Below, piece after piece: positions 24,257 to 33,409 of a stretch of DNA of 64,000 nucleotides. How positions within the stretch are numbered: the first letter of the stretch is position 1; every line of letters starts with the position of its first letter. The notes under the pieces are model-generated. The model searched no databases and was not told the origin of the DNA. It was given only the letters and a program-made list of their open reading frames with translations. Origin of the DNA: Endozoicomonas sp965232255 (lineage in GTDB: Bacteria; Pseudomonadota; Gammaproteobacteria; Pseudomonadales; Endozoicomonadaceae); the NCBI GenBank assembly GCA_965232255.1, contig OZ246962.1, positions 620,001-684,000 on the forward strand. Direction: 5' to 3'. A program made the translations under genes and the position numbers.

Positions 24257-24293
24257 GTGAACTACTCGCCCCTAAAGGAGCGAGCTTCCAATA
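24257..24293 (-). mobile_element. Right end / reRNA 3' end of the TnpB element
   Basis: Immediately after the tnpB stop the minus strand forms the hairpin CTCGCTCC-TTTA-GGGGCGAG (24265-24284) and ends TAGTTCAC. This is an IS200/IS605-type right end. The 3' part of the tnpB transcript up to here would be the guide (omega/re)RNA scaffold, and the bases just outside (below 24257) its guide. Confidence 0.65.
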
Positions 24294-25727
24294 CTAAGCA
24301 GCCACCGGAGTGATTGCCGTTCCTTTCTTTTTTGACGCTTCGCAGCCATCAACGCCAGAGTGCTTGCACTTTAACGACTTACGATTGGCTCCACGTCCTA
24401 TGGTCAGCACTGGAATCCCCTTGCCAACCAACTCCGTTCCAGAGTCCAGTATGAGATTGATTGCCCGCTTCTTGATTACTCTCGCTGCATTTCTGTCAGC
24501 GTTGTCAACGTGGCCACAACAAACGCAGGAAAACCATTCCTGAATTTTGCGATTGTCGGGATGAGTGTGTTCGCATTCAGCGCACTCTTGACTGGTGTAT
24601 GCCGGGGCAATCTTGAATACAGCTTTACCTGCTTTGGCAGCTTTGTAGCGGGTGTATATTTCCAGATAATGCCAACCCACATTGAGGATGGCTTTGTTCA
24701 GGCCAGCTTTTTGTGCTGCTTTGTTGGGGAGAAAGCTGATCCCCAGGGACGGGGGAAATCCCACCAAGCGCCGGGAGCGCGACTGGGGACCGTTGCTGTC
24801 CTGCTTTGCCTTTGGCCTGCGGGTCATGCTTCTGGTTTTCAGGTTCTCGAAGATAATCACTTTGGCTTTGCAAGCCACCAGTTTCCGGCTGGTTTTGTGA
24901 CAGAAGTCATTGCGGATATTGGCAATCTTTTGATGCTGCCTTGCGATTCTGTTCTTTGTCTTTTTACGACGGTTGGAGCCTTTGCCCTGCCTCGACAAAC
25001 GACGTTGCAACCGCTTCAGGTAGCGGCTGCGCTTCTCCATTTTCTTTTTCTGGTTGTCGCTAAAGTCATGGCTGGACTCACCTGTATGAACAGGGATGGT
25101 CACTCCACGGTCAATGCCAATGGTGTGTTCTTCCAGCCATTCTCTTGTCGCTCCTTGGAGCCAGTGCAGGTTGTCTTTGTCGGTAGCCGGTGCTTCTAAT
25201 CCATCATCAAAACAGAAAGAGATAAAGTACTTTCCAGCTTCCTTGCGGATGTACAAGGACTTTGGCTTGTTGAATGACCTGTGGGATTTGAACGACAGAT
25301 AACCGATATTGTTGGTCTTGCTGCCAATGAATAGTCGGGTAACACCGTCAGAATAGGTATCAAACCTGAATAGTTCATTGGTCAGGTAAATACTGCCTCT
25401 GTCAGTCTTTGGCTTGCGCTTTGGCTTACCACACAGTCCTTTCATGTACTTCTGGTAAGTCTGATACCAGGTTACCGCAGAGTTCCTGATGATCTGGCTT
25501 GGGCAATCAGAGAGCCAGGGCGTCAACTCTTTGCTTTTGAACTGGGCAGCTTTCTGGTCTACCGGCGCAAATGTTCCGACAGGGTAATACTTTCTGGCGA
25601 AAGTGCTGTAATAGCGATGCTCATCACACTTGGCATTCCAGATAACTCGGGCGCAGCCCATCCACTGAGACAGAACCAGTTTCTGATGCGGATTTGGATT
25701 GGCCTGTAATCGGACGCCTGTGAGCAT
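24294..25727 (-). CDS. tnpB: IS200/IS605-type TnpB RNA-guided nuclease (OrfB)
   Basis: 477 residues with an intact RuvC site: IGIDRG (Asp206), IIFENLKTR (Glu294) and VDNADRNAA (Asp411). A zinc finger CAEC...CVCC lies at about 382-404 and an N-terminal OrfB HTH at about 10-90. TnpB cuts DNA matching its guide RNA and helps retain the element at its donor site. No tnpA transposase is adjacent, so movement would need one in trans. ATG 25727 follows AAAGGT. The C-terminal tail after RuvC-III (about 50 residues, ending ITPVAA) overlaps the reRNA region. It is complete, so possibly still active. Confidence 0.93.
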   Translation of the reverse strand: MLTGVRLQANPNPHQKLVLSQWMGCARVIWNAKCDEHRYYSTFARKYYPVGTFAPVDQKAAQFKSKELTPWLSDCPSQIIRNSAVTWYQTYQKYMKGLCGKPKRKPKTDRGSIYLTNELFRFDTYSDGVTRLFIGSKTNNIGYLSFKSHRSFNKPKSLYIRKEAGKYFISFCFDDGLEAPATDKDNLHWLQGATREWLEEHTIGIDRGVTIPVHTGESSHDFSDNQKKKMEKRSRYLKRLQRRLSRQGKGSNRRKKTKNRIARQHQKIANIRNDFCHKTSRKLVACKAKVIIFENLKTRSMTRRPKAKQDSNGPQSRSRRLVGFPPSLGISFLPNKAAQKAGLNKAILNVGWHYLEIYTRYKAAKAGKAVFKIAPAYTSQECAECEHTHPDNRKIQEWFSCVCCGHVDNADRNAARVIKKRAINLILDSGTELVGKGIPVLTIGRGANRKSLKCKHSGVDGCEASKKKGTAITPVAA

Positions 25728-25831
25728 GGGATACCTTTAAGTCAGGCGTGGCATTTTAGACAAAAATCAACCGCAAATCCTCGCGGAATTCCTGTAAAAC
25801 CTGATGTCAAAAGAAGTTAGTCTCGGCTTGA

Positions 25832-25852
25832 CTCGTCCCTAAAGGGAGCGAG
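25832..25852 (-). mobile_element. Candidate left-end hairpin of the TnpB element
   Basis: CTCGTCCCT-AA-AGGGAGCGAG-like hairpin 105 bases upstream of tnpB, similar in sequence to the right-end hairpin, as expected for subterminal hairpins recognised by TnpA. The exact left border is not visible. Confidence 0.5.
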
Positions 25853-25975
25853 AATGCGCCTCAGTTTTGTTCAAAACCTGTCCCGACTATCGACGCTCTT
25901 ACGGCGCTCCTAATGGCCGAGTCTTAGACAGGCAGAAAACGAGCATGGTTCAAATAACCTGTCCTTTCTTTGCCA

Positions 25976-26102
25976 GTGAACTACTCGCCCCTAAAGCACC
26001 CGAAAGGCATAAAGAGCGAGCCGCCAATACTCCAATACTCCAATACTTAAGCAGCCACCAGAGTGTGAGCATCCTGACGACTTATGATTGGCTTCACGCT
26101 CT
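25976..26102 (-). mobile_element. Decayed second TnpB right end
   Basis: A 21-bp block (25976-25996) is identical to the right end at 24257-24277. Homology continues: AATACT, AAGCAGCCACC, then GACTTA.GATTGGCT.CACG as in the tnpB C-terminal codons near 24376-24398. About 50 bp are missing inside relative to the intact copy, and a small insertion splits the hairpin. It is the 3' stump of a related element lying just outside the left end of the intact one. Confidence 0.7.
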
Positions 26103-26137
26103 GGAGGAAAGTCCAACTGTAGCAAGCGCCCTACCCG

Positions 26138-26401
26138 TTATTTGCAGCCCCTGGCCTTGAGCAACGCTGTTTTAAAATCCACCTCAACATCCTTGGCAAT
26201 GCCCGGAATCATGGCATCTGCCGGCATGTCTTTCATTTTCAGGTGATAGATCAACAGATCATCCGTAACCTCCTCCAGAGGCCCGTTATGACCAGCGTTT
26301 TTGGCCAGCAACCCAATCATCTCGACCAGGTTCAGGCGTTGGTGCTTCTGCCACTCGGGCATCAGCAGTTCAATCAGTTCATTAATGCGGTGACAGCTCA
26401 T
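26138..26401 (-). CDS. yihD: YihD family protein
   Basis: 87 residues matching E. coli YihD (DUF1040): RINELIELLMPEWQKHQRLNL, TDDLLIYHLKMKD, then VIPG-like MIPGIAKDVEVDFKTALLKARG. It is a small cytosolic protein of unknown function. ATG 26401 gives the family's usual length and N-terminus; the longer reading from 26458 adds a Cys-rich stretch not seen in the family. It lies just beyond the transposon remnant and reads away from tex. Confidence 0.88.
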   Translation of the reverse strand: MSCHRINELIELLMPEWQKHQRLNLVEMIGLLAKNAGHNGPLEEVTDDLLIYHLKMKDMPADAMIPGIAKDVEVDFKTALLKARGCK

Positions 26402-26816
26402 GGCAGGTACCCAACAGATAGCAAATTTCAGGCACAACACACAGGTGCTGCAAAGCATTGGTTGGCCCTTGAAGGGGCATCACTATACCAATATTTTCCT
26501 GATAGTGCAGGTACTCACTCACGCTCCCAAGGCGCGTTTAACAGATGAGAAAAACCAGGCCGGATAAATTCTGTGCTGTTCGGGCAAAATGGCTTCTCCT
26601 CTGCACAAGGGCAAAAACAAATGCCGATGGCCAGCTATGCCGGTTGTGAGCGTTTGGGTATATAATCCTGAGCTTTCTCCGGCCATTGTGTGTGCTTGTG
26701 GCTTGAGTTTCCAGGTCAGGATAGACATTGATTCCCGGTGGATGCGGGAATGATGGCATCTTAAAAGCATGGTCCGGAGCTATCCTGTTTTTTGATTCCC
26801 ATGATGAGTGTGTTTT
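26402..26816. other. Intergenic region between yihD and tex (415 bp)
   Basis: Divergent upstream regions of yihD and tex. Several short frames run here but none has a recognisable product. TATAAT occurs at about 26660 without a well-spaced -35 partner. Confidence 0.4.
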
Positions 26817-29150
26817 ATGGAGAGTATCTCTCAGCGTATAGCCGAAGAGTTGGGCGCCAGGGCTGAACAAGTCACCAGCGCTGTACAACTGCTTGATGAT
26901 GGAGCCACGGTTCCATTTATCGCCCGTTATCGGAAAGAGGTTACCGGGGGTCTGGATGACACCCAGCTGCGTACTCTCGAAGAACGCCTGCGCTACCTGC
27001 GGGAGTTGGAAGAGCGCCGCGAAACCATTCTCAAGAGTATTGCCGAGCAGGAAAAACTGACGCCGGAACTGGAGAAAGACATTCGCGCCGCCGACACCAA
27101 AACCCGTCTGGAAGACCTGTATCTGCCTTACAAACCCAAGCGTCGCACCAAAGCCCAGATTGCCCGCGAAGCTGGCCTGGAGCCGCTGGCCGATCTGCTA
27201 TTTAGCACACCAGACAAAGACCCGGAAACCGAAGCAGCCGTTTATGTGAATGCCGATAAAGGCGTGGCCGACACCAAGGCTGCCCTGGAAGGCGCCCGTC
27301 ATATCTTGATGGAGCGCTTCAGCGAAGACGCCGAACTGCTGGGCCAACTGCGCGAACTGCTGTGGAACGAGGGCATCCTGAGCAGTCGTGGGGTCACAGG
27401 CAAGGAGGAAGAAGGCGCCAAATTCCGCGACTATTTTGAGCACGACGAACCGCTGAAAAACGTGCCGTCCCATCGCGCCCTGGCTATTTTTCGGGGTCGT
27501 AATGAAGGCGTCTTGCAAGCCAGCATCCGTCTGGCCGACGAGCCGGAAGACCGTCGTGCCACTCATCCATGTGAGAAACGCATTGCCGATTTCTGGCACA
27601 TCGAACATCAGGGTCGTGCAGCAGACGACTGGCTGAAAGAAGCCGTACGCTGGACCTGGCGGGTTAAGCTGTTGTCCCAGTTGGAAACTGAGCTGATGAC
27701 CCGCATTCGGGAAAACTCCGAAGACGAAGCCATCAAGGTCTTTGCCAAAAACCTGAAAGACCTGCTGCTGGCAGCACCGGCCGGCCTGCGCCCAACCCTC
27801 GGCCTGGACCCCGGTCTGCGCACCGGCGTCAAGGTAGCCGTGGTGGATGGCACCGGTAAGCTGGTGGAACACACTACCATCTACCCCCACGCTCCGCAGA
27901 AAAAATGGAAAGATGCCCTGGGCACTCTGGCCACACTCTGTCTGACTCATCAGGTGGAACTGGTCAGCATCGGCAACGGTACGGCCTCGCGGGAAACCGA
28001 CCGATTGGTGGGCGAACTGATGCGCAGTTATCCCAAGCTGGGCCTGACTAAAATTGTCGTCAGTGAAGCCGGCGCCTCGGTTTACTCCGCTTCCGAACTG
28101 GCCGCCCGGGAGTTCCCCGACCTGGATGTATCCATTCGTGGCGCAGTATCCATCGCCCGTCGTCTGCAAGATCCACTGGCCGAGCTGGTCAAGATTGAGC
28201 CGAAATCCATTGGTGTGGGCCAGTATCAGCATGACGTCAGCCAGGTCAATCTGTCGCGCTCGCTGGAAGCCGTCGTCGAGGACTGTGTAAACGCCGTTGG
28301 GGTTGACCTGAATACGGCATCCAGTGCCCTGCTGGCCAGGGTATCCGGCCTGAACCGCACGCTGGCTGACAACATCGTCACTTACCGCAATGAAAACGGC
28401 GCCTTCAAAAGCCGTCAGGAATTGCAAAAAGTCGCTCGTTTTGGTGCCAAGACCTTTGAACAGGCGGCCGGCTTCCTGCGCGTTATGAACGGTGACAACC
28501 CGTTGGACAGTTCGGCGGTACATCCGGAAGCGTATCCGGTGGTTGAGAAAATCGCCGGGCAGTCCAACCGCGATGTACGTGCACTGATAGGCGACTCTGG
28601 CTTTTTGAAAAGTCTTAATGCCGCAGACTTTACTGACGACACTTTCGGTCTGCCCACAGTCACAGACATCATCAGTGAGCTGGATAAACCCGGTCGTGAC
28701 CCGCGTCCGGATTTCAAGGCTGCCGAGTTTAAGGAAGGCATTGAAGATATTCGCGACCTGAAGCTGAATATGGAGCTCGAAGGCGTCGTTACCAACGTGA
28801 CCAACTTCGGTGCTTTTGTCGATGTCGGCGTGCATCAGGATGGTTTGGTGCACATCTCGGCCTTGTCAGAAACCTTTGTCAAAGACCCGCGCGAAGTGGT
28901 CAAGGCAGGCGACATCGTCAAGGTAAAAGTGATGGAGGTGGATGTAGCACGCAAGCGTGTCGGGCTGTCCATGCGTATGTCTGACAAGGCCGAAGAGCGC
29001 GCTGAAGCACGCCAGCAGCCCCGTCAGGCTCGCACGGAAAAACCCACCGGCAACAACAAGCGCAGCACTGCGCCAGCCAAAGGCAAAAAGCAGGAATCCG
29101 CGGGCACATTTGCTGATCTGTTTGCCAATGCCAAGCAGTTACGCAAGTAA
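26817..29150 (+). CDS. tex: Tex family RNA-binding transcription accessory protein
   Basis: 777 residues matching Tex: N-terminal helical domain (ISQRIAEELGARAEQV, TVPFIARYRKEVTGGLDDTQLR), a YqgF-like fold near 330 (LGLDPGLRTGVKVAVVD), HhH motifs (VDLNTASSALLARVSGLN), and a C-terminal S1 domain near 650 (GVVTNVTNFGAFVDVGVHQDGLVHIS). A basic Lys/Gln-rich tail follows. Tex binds nucleic acid and affects transcription, and in several pathogens toxin expression. ATG 26817 aligns with the family; GTG 26808 is possible. Monocistronic. Confidence 0.96.
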   Translation: MESISQRIAEELGARAEQVTSAVQLLDDGATVPFIARYRKEVTGGLDDTQLRTLEERLRYLRELEERRETILKSIAEQEKLTPELEKDIRAADTKTRLEDLYLPYKPKRRTKAQIAREAGLEPLADLLFSTPDKDPETEAAVYVNADKGVADTKAALEGARHILMERFSEDAELLGQLRELLWNEGILSSRGVTGKEEEGAKFRDYFEHDEPLKNVPSHRALAIFRGRNEGVLQASIRLADEPEDRRATHPCEKRIADFWHIEHQGRAADDWLKEAVRWTWRVKLLSQLETELMTRIRENSEDEAIKVFAKNLKDLLLAAPAGLRPTLGLDPGLRTGVKVAVVDGTGKLVEHTTIYPHAPQKKWKDALGTLATLCLTHQVELVSIGNGTASRETDRLVGELMRSYPKLGLTKIVVSEAGASVYSASELAAREFPDLDVSIRGAVSIARRLQDPLAELVKIEPKSIGVGQYQHDVSQVNLSRSLEAVVEDCVNAVGVDLNTASSALLARVSGLNRTLADNIVTYRNENGAFKSRQELQKVARFGAKTFEQAAGFLRVMNGDNPLDSSAVHPEAYPVVEKIAGQSNRDVRALIGDSGFLKSLNAADFTDDTFGLPTVTDIISELDKPGRDPRPDFKAAEFKEGIEDIRDLKLNMELEGVVTNVTNFGAFVDVGVHQDGLVHISALSETFVKDPREVVKAGDIVKVKVMEVDVARKRVGLSMRMSDKAEERAEARQQPRQARTEKPTGNNKRSTAPAKGKKQESAGTFADLFANAKQLRK

Positions 29151-29426
29151 TCGTCAGGCAAACCACCGCGCTCCGATAACGCTGGCAACAGCGTTGTCGG
29201 CTGTTGGCTTGCAAAAAACGAGAATACACATCCTGATTTTATTGCTGTACTGCCGTTATTGACTGACACTATTATGCCCGGCGTTCCATGGTAATGCTGG
29301 CGGGAACCAGTAATGCCTGCTGAGTATAGGTCCGCCTGTTACTGTTGCCTGTTCAAACAGGTTGAGACTTCAGCAATGGATAATTGAGGTGGCATTATGC
29401 CCTGTCGCCTCAAGTGGATGATCAGC

Positions 29427-29455
29427 AAAAAAGCCCTGTATGACAGGGCTTTTTT
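29427..29455 (-). terminator. Bidirectional rho-independent terminator
   Basis: AAAAAAGCCCTG-TATGA-CAGGGCTTTTTT: 12-bp perfect stem with U-tracts on both strands. It ends the UshA-like gene 29 bases past its stop and can also catch tex transcripts. The remaining bases from 29151 hold nothing else recognisable. Confidence 0.9.
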
Positions 29456-29483
29456 GTATTCGGCTGTTTTATACTGGCTATTT

Positions 29484-31073
29484 TCACTGGCTAGTAGATG
29501 CATCTGCCGTTGCCGACACGCGGACAACACCCTTTGGTTGGTAATCTGCCACCTTGATCGGCGAGTTTTCGCTAATGAACTCTTTGAGCACGTCAGCATC
29601 AACAAAGCCGGTATCAACATAACCTGGATAATCAGAGATAACCGGATAGTTATCACCACCCTTGGCGGTAAAGTTCAGGGTCGCCATTTTGTAAGTCTGA
29701 TTCAGATCCAGCAGCTTACCGTTAATAAGCACATCGTTTACTCCAGCATCGGTAACCACCATGTCCACGCCCGAAAAGTGAGCAAAAGCACCAGTGTCTG
29801 CTGGCTTCAAGGCGACAACATTCAGGTAATCAAGCACTTGCTGGCCAGTCATTTCTGTGGTGGTCAGACTATTCCCGAAGGGGAAAACCATCAGCACATC
29901 TTTATAGGAAATGTCGCCCGGCTCAATACTGGTACGGATTCCGCCACCATTGGTTACCGCAAAGTCAGCACCGGCCTTGTCCATAAAGGCGCGGGTGATC
30001 AGCGTCCCCAGGTTGGTGGGCTGGAACCGGACTTCACTGCGCTCACCCAGCAAGCGTCCATCTGTACTGCCTACAGTACCCGCCACCAGCTGTTGTCCTT
30101 TTTCCTGATAAGGAAGCAGCAGATCAGTCATCTCCTGATCCTGGACAAATTGTACGTCACTGTCTTTGTGATTGACTGGAATCAGCTCATAATCAAGCAG
30201 TTCCAGTTTGCCGTCCTTATACTCAAAATCGGCACGACCAACGTATTTACCCCATTCATGAGCCTGCACGATCCAGGTACCATTTTGCTGATCCGGCTCA
30301 AACAACGGATCCTGGGAGTGACCACCAACAATAAGATCAATGCCGTTTACCTGACGTGCCAGAGTGACATCGCCGGGGGCATTCTCGCCGTGCTTGCCAT
30401 CGGCATAATGCCCCATATGGGTGGTGGCAATAATGACATCGGCCTTTTTCTCCAGCTCAGGCACCAGTTCCTGAGCCGCCATTACCGGCTTCTCAAATCG
30501 TAATCCCTCAACATGCTCAATGGTGGTCGCCTTTGGTGTGTCGTCAGTGGTCAGACCCATAACCGCGATACGCAAGCCATCAAAATCAAACGTGGTGTAG
30601 GGCTGAAAGAGCGGCTTACCGGTTTTTTCATCAATGATATTGGCGGAAAGAAAAGGAAAATCGGCTAATTCTTCCTGCATCCTGAGCACTGAGCGTGGGT
30701 TATCAAATTCGTGATTACCCACCGCCATGGCATCGTAACCAAGTAAGTTCATGCCTTTGAAATCGGGAACTGCATCCTGCAAATCGGACTCCGGCACGCC
30801 AGTGTTGATATCCCCGCCAGACAGCAACAAGACATATCCACCCTCGGCAGCTACTTCTTTACGAATTTGCTCAATCAGCGTCCGACGAGCAGCCATGCCA
30901 TACTGGTTTTTACTGTCGTGCCAAAAGCGGCCATGATGATCGTTGGTGTGCAATACAGTGAGATGGTAGGTCTTGTTTGGATCAGGCCCGACTTCTGGCT
31001 CCATGGAGCAAGCGCTGACCATGATGGCCAACGCCGAAATAACCAGCTTGGCTGGTCTGATTTTAAACTGCAT
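29484..31073 (-). CDS. UshA-like 5'-nucleotidase / UDP-sugar hydrolase lipoprotein
   Basis: 529 residues. The N-terminus ends in a lipobox (IMVSAC), so it is lipid-anchored. Metallophosphoesterase motifs: LHTNDHHGRF, LLLSGGDINTGVPESD, AVGNHEFDNP, ATHMGHY, VGGHSQDP. The C-terminal 5'-nucleotidase domain has GGGIRTSIEPGDISYKDVLMVFPFGNSL and the TAKGGDNYP loop. It dephosphorylates extracellular nucleotides to nucleosides, which complements the divergent deoCABD operon, 168 bases away. Vibrio-type 5'-nucleotidases are also lipoproteins. Symbol left blank because UshA and NutA/CpdB-like roles cannot be separated here. Confidence 0.9.
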   Translation of the reverse strand: MQFKIRPAKLVISALAIMVSACSMEPEVGPDPNKTYHLTVLHTNDHHGRFWHDSKNQYGMAARRTLIEQIRKEVAAEGGYVLLLSGGDINTGVPESDLQDAVPDFKGMNLLGYDAMAVGNHEFDNPRSVLRMQEELADFPFLSANIIDEKTGKPLFQPYTTFDFDGLRIAVMGLTTDDTPKATTIEHVEGLRFEKPVMAAQELVPELEKKADVIIATTHMGHYADGKHGENAPGDVTLARQVNGIDLIVGGHSQDPLFEPDQQNGTWIVQAHEWGKYVGRADFEYKDGKLELLDYELIPVNHKDSDVQFVQDQEMTDLLLPYQEKGQQLVAGTVGSTDGRLLGERSEVRFQPTNLGTLITRAFMDKAGADFAVTNGGGIRTSIEPGDISYKDVLMVFPFGNSLTTTEMTGQQVLDYLNVVALKPADTGAFAHFSGVDMVVTDAGVNDVLINGKLLDLNQTYKMATLNFTAKGGDNYPVISDYPGYVDTGFVDADVLKEFISENSPIKVADYQPKGVVRVSATADASTSQ

Positions 31074-31241
31074 TAAAATAAATCCTCATAATATTGATTG
31101 ATATCATTCCAAAAGCGAACATTATCTACCCACAACCTATGAAGATGCAGCTTTTTTAGTTACGATTTGCCGTCATTTTTCTGCTGGCAATACTGATTTA
31201 CTGGCCATTTGTCTGGCCACCATTTTTTGTGAGATATTCCC

Positions 31242-32018
31242 ATGACTGAATTAAACGCCCGTAGCCGTCAGGCTCTGCAATTAATGGATCTGACCTCACT
31301 GAATGAGGACGATACTCCGGAAGCGATTATTGCCCTGTGCCATCAGGCGCACACCGCGGCTGGCAATACTGCGGCCATCTGCATCTATCCGCGCTTTATC
31401 CCTCTGGCTCGCAAAACGCTGCAATCCCTCGGTCTGGACGACGTTACCATTGCCACAGTCACCAACTTCCCTGCTGGTGGTGATGATATTGATATTGCCG
31501 TTGCTGAAACCCGCGCCGCTGTCGCCTATGGTGCCGATGAGGTGGACGTAGTATTCCCTTACCGTGCCCTGATGGCTGGCAATGAAACCGTTGGTGCCGA
31601 GCTGGTCAAACGCTGCAAGGAGGCTTGTGGTGATAACGCCTTGCTGAAAGTGATTATTGAAACCGGCGAGCTGAAAGACGAAGCGCTGATTCGTCGGGCC
31701 AGTGAAATCGCCATTGACGCCGGTGCTGACTTTATCAAAACTTCCACCGGTAAAGTGCCCGTCAATGCCACACCAGAATCCGCCCGCATCATGCTCGAAG
31801 TGATCCGCGACAGTGGTAAAACCAATGTTGGCTTCAAACCTGCTGGTGGCATTAAAACCGCTGAAGACGCCGCTGTGCACCTGGAGCTGGCTGACACCAT
31901 CATGGGACCAGAATGGGTTGACCGTAACCACTACCGTTTTGGGGCCAGCAGCCTACTCGGCAACTTGCTGATCGACCTTGGCCTGAAAGAAGGCACAGCT
32001 AGCAAGGAAGGGTACTAA
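31242..32018 (+). CDS. deoC: Deoxyribose-phosphate aldolase
   Basis: 258 residues. It splits 2-deoxyribose-5-phosphate into acetaldehyde and glyceraldehyde-3-phosphate. The Schiff-base Lys lies in DFIKTSTGK near residue 167; the second active Lys is in VGFKPAGGI near 201, and DEVDVVFPY near 102 carries the conserved Asp. Length matches E. coli DeoC (259). First gene of deoCABD; deoA starts 1 base after its stop. ATG 31242 follows a GAGAT site. Confidence 0.97.
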   Translation: MTELNARSRQALQLMDLTSLNEDDTPEAIIALCHQAHTAAGNTAAICIYPRFIPLARKTLQSLGLDDVTIATVTNFPAGGDDIDIAVAETRAAVAYGADEVDVVFPYRALMAGNETVGAELVKRCKEACGDNALLKVIIETGELKDEALIRRASEIAIDAGADFIKTSTGKVPVNATPESARIMLEVIRDSGKTNVGFKPAGGIKTAEDAAVHLELADTIMGPEWVDRNHYRFGASSLLGNLLIDLGLKEGTASKEGY

Positions 32019-32019
32019 T

Positions 32020-33336
32020 ATGTTTCTTCCCCAGGAGGTTATCCGTCGTAAGCGGGAAGGTGAAATTCTCAGCGCCGAGGAAATTAGTAATTTTATCGCT
32101 GGCGTCACCGGCAACTCGGTATCTGAAGGTCAGATCGGTGCCTTTGCCATGGCCGTCTACTTTCAGGGCATGAACATTGATGAACGCATTGCTCTGACTT
32201 GTGCCATGCGCGACTCTGGCGAGGTGATGGACTGGTCTGCCGACCAACTTGGCGGCCCGATCCTCGATAAACACTCCACCGGCGGCGTAGGCGACGTAGT
32301 CAGCCTGATGCTTGGCCCGATGATTGCCGCTTGCGGCGGTTTTGTTCCAATGATCTCTGGTCGTGGCCTGGGTCATACCGGCGGTACTCTGGACAAGTTG
32401 GACAGCATTCCTGGTTATACGACGAGTGCCTCAGAATCTCTGTTTCGCCAAGTAGTCAAAGACGCGGGTGTCGCTATTGTCGGACAGACCGGCGAGCTGG
32501 CACCGGCAGATAAGCGCATTTACGGTGTTCGTGATGTGACTGCCACGGTGGAATCCATCGGCATGATCACCGCCTCGATTCTGTCGAAAAAACTGGCCGA
32601 AGGTCTTGATGCCCTGGTCATGGACGTCAAAGTGGGCAGCGGTGCCTTTATGCCTACCTATGAACAGTCCGTAGAACTGGCTCGCAGCATTGTTCAGGTA
32701 GCCAACGGCGCTGGAGTGAAAACCACTGCGCTGCTCACTGACATGAACCAGTGTCTGGCATCCAGTGCCGGTAATGCCATCGAAGTGCGTGAAGCAGTGC
32801 GCTTTTTGACCGGCGAGTACCGCAATGACCGCCTGCTGGAAATCACCATGGCCCAGTCTGCTGAACTGCTGGTCTCCGGTAATCTGGCTACTGACGTACA
32901 AGATGCCAGGCAGAAGCTGCAAGCGGTACTGGACAACGGTCGCGCGGCGGATATTTTCGCCAGAATGGTGGCTGGTCTTGGTGGCCCGACTGACTTTGTT
33001 GAGCGCTACGACCATTACTTGCCCGATGCCGCTATTATCAAGCCGGTGTTTATGGAGGCAGAAGGTTATCTCTCAGCCATGGATACCCGCGCCGTGGGTA
33101 TGGCTGTGGTACAGCTCGGTGGCGGACGTAAGGTAGCTGCTGATACCATCGACTACAGCGTTGGCTTGAGCGACATTTGTCGTTTGGGTGAGCGGATTGA
33201 TCCGTCACAACCAATCGCCATGCTGCACGCCAGCTCTGAGGATTCCTGGAACCAGGCGGCGGATATGCTGCGCGCAGCTCTGACCGTCAGCGACCAGCAG
33301 CCCGAACAAAACCCAATGGTGTACCAACAGTTGTGA
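32020..33336 (+). CDS. deoA: Thymidine phosphorylase
   Basis: 438 residues. Converts thymidine to thymine and deoxyribose-1-phosphate. Signature KHSTGGVGDVVSLMLGP near 84 is the phosphate/pyrimidine site; SGRGLGHTGGTLDKLDSIPGY near 113 is the family PROSITE region, and MDVKVGSGAFM lies near 206. ATG 32020 follows AAGGAAGGG within the deoC end. The gene is followed by a hairpin before deoB. Confidence 0.97.
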   Translation: MFLPQEVIRRKREGEILSAEEISNFIAGVTGNSVSEGQIGAFAMAVYFQGMNIDERIALTCAMRDSGEVMDWSADQLGGPILDKHSTGGVGDVVSLMLGPMIAACGGFVPMISGRGLGHTGGTLDKLDSIPGYTTSASESLFRQVVKDAGVAIVGQTGELAPADKRIYGVRDVTATVESIGMITASILSKKLAEGLDALVMDVKVGSGAFMPTYEQSVELARSIVQVANGAGVKTTALLTDMNQCLASSAGNAIEVREAVRFLTGEYRNDRLLEITMAQSAELLVSGNLATDVQDARQKLQAVLDNGRAADIFARMVAGLGGPTDFVERYDHYLPDAAIIKPVFMEAEGYLSAMDTRAVGMAVVQLGGGRKVAADTIDYSVGLSDICRLGERIDPSQPIAMLHASSEDSWNQAADMLRAALTVSDQQPEQNPMVYQQL

Positions 33337-33341
33337 GCGAC

Positions 33342-33369
33342 AAGAACACCCCACGCGGGTGTTCTTTTG
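33342..33369 (+). terminator. Intra-operon hairpin between deoA and deoB
   Basis: AAGAACACCC-CACGC-GGGTGTTCTT, a 10-bp perfect stem followed by TTGT, 5 bases past the deoA stop. It is terminator-like but inside the operon, so probably an attenuator or mRNA-stabilising element that uncouples deoCA from deoBD. Confidence 0.65.
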
Positions 33370-33409
33370 TCAGGAAATCGCGGTAAACACGACAGATCAG
33401 GAGAAACGA

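Noticed and set aside
24510..25199. 229-codon plus-strand frame opposite tnpB
   Set aside because: Shadow of the intact tnpB gene.
27198..28853. 551-codon antisense open frame opposite tex
   Set aside because: It is the shadow of a GC-rich, strongly conserved Tex coding sequence; no family features and no SD.
29397..30503. 368-codon open frame opposite the UshA-like gene
   Set aside because: Overlaps a well-conserved nucleotidase and its terminator; no recognisable product.
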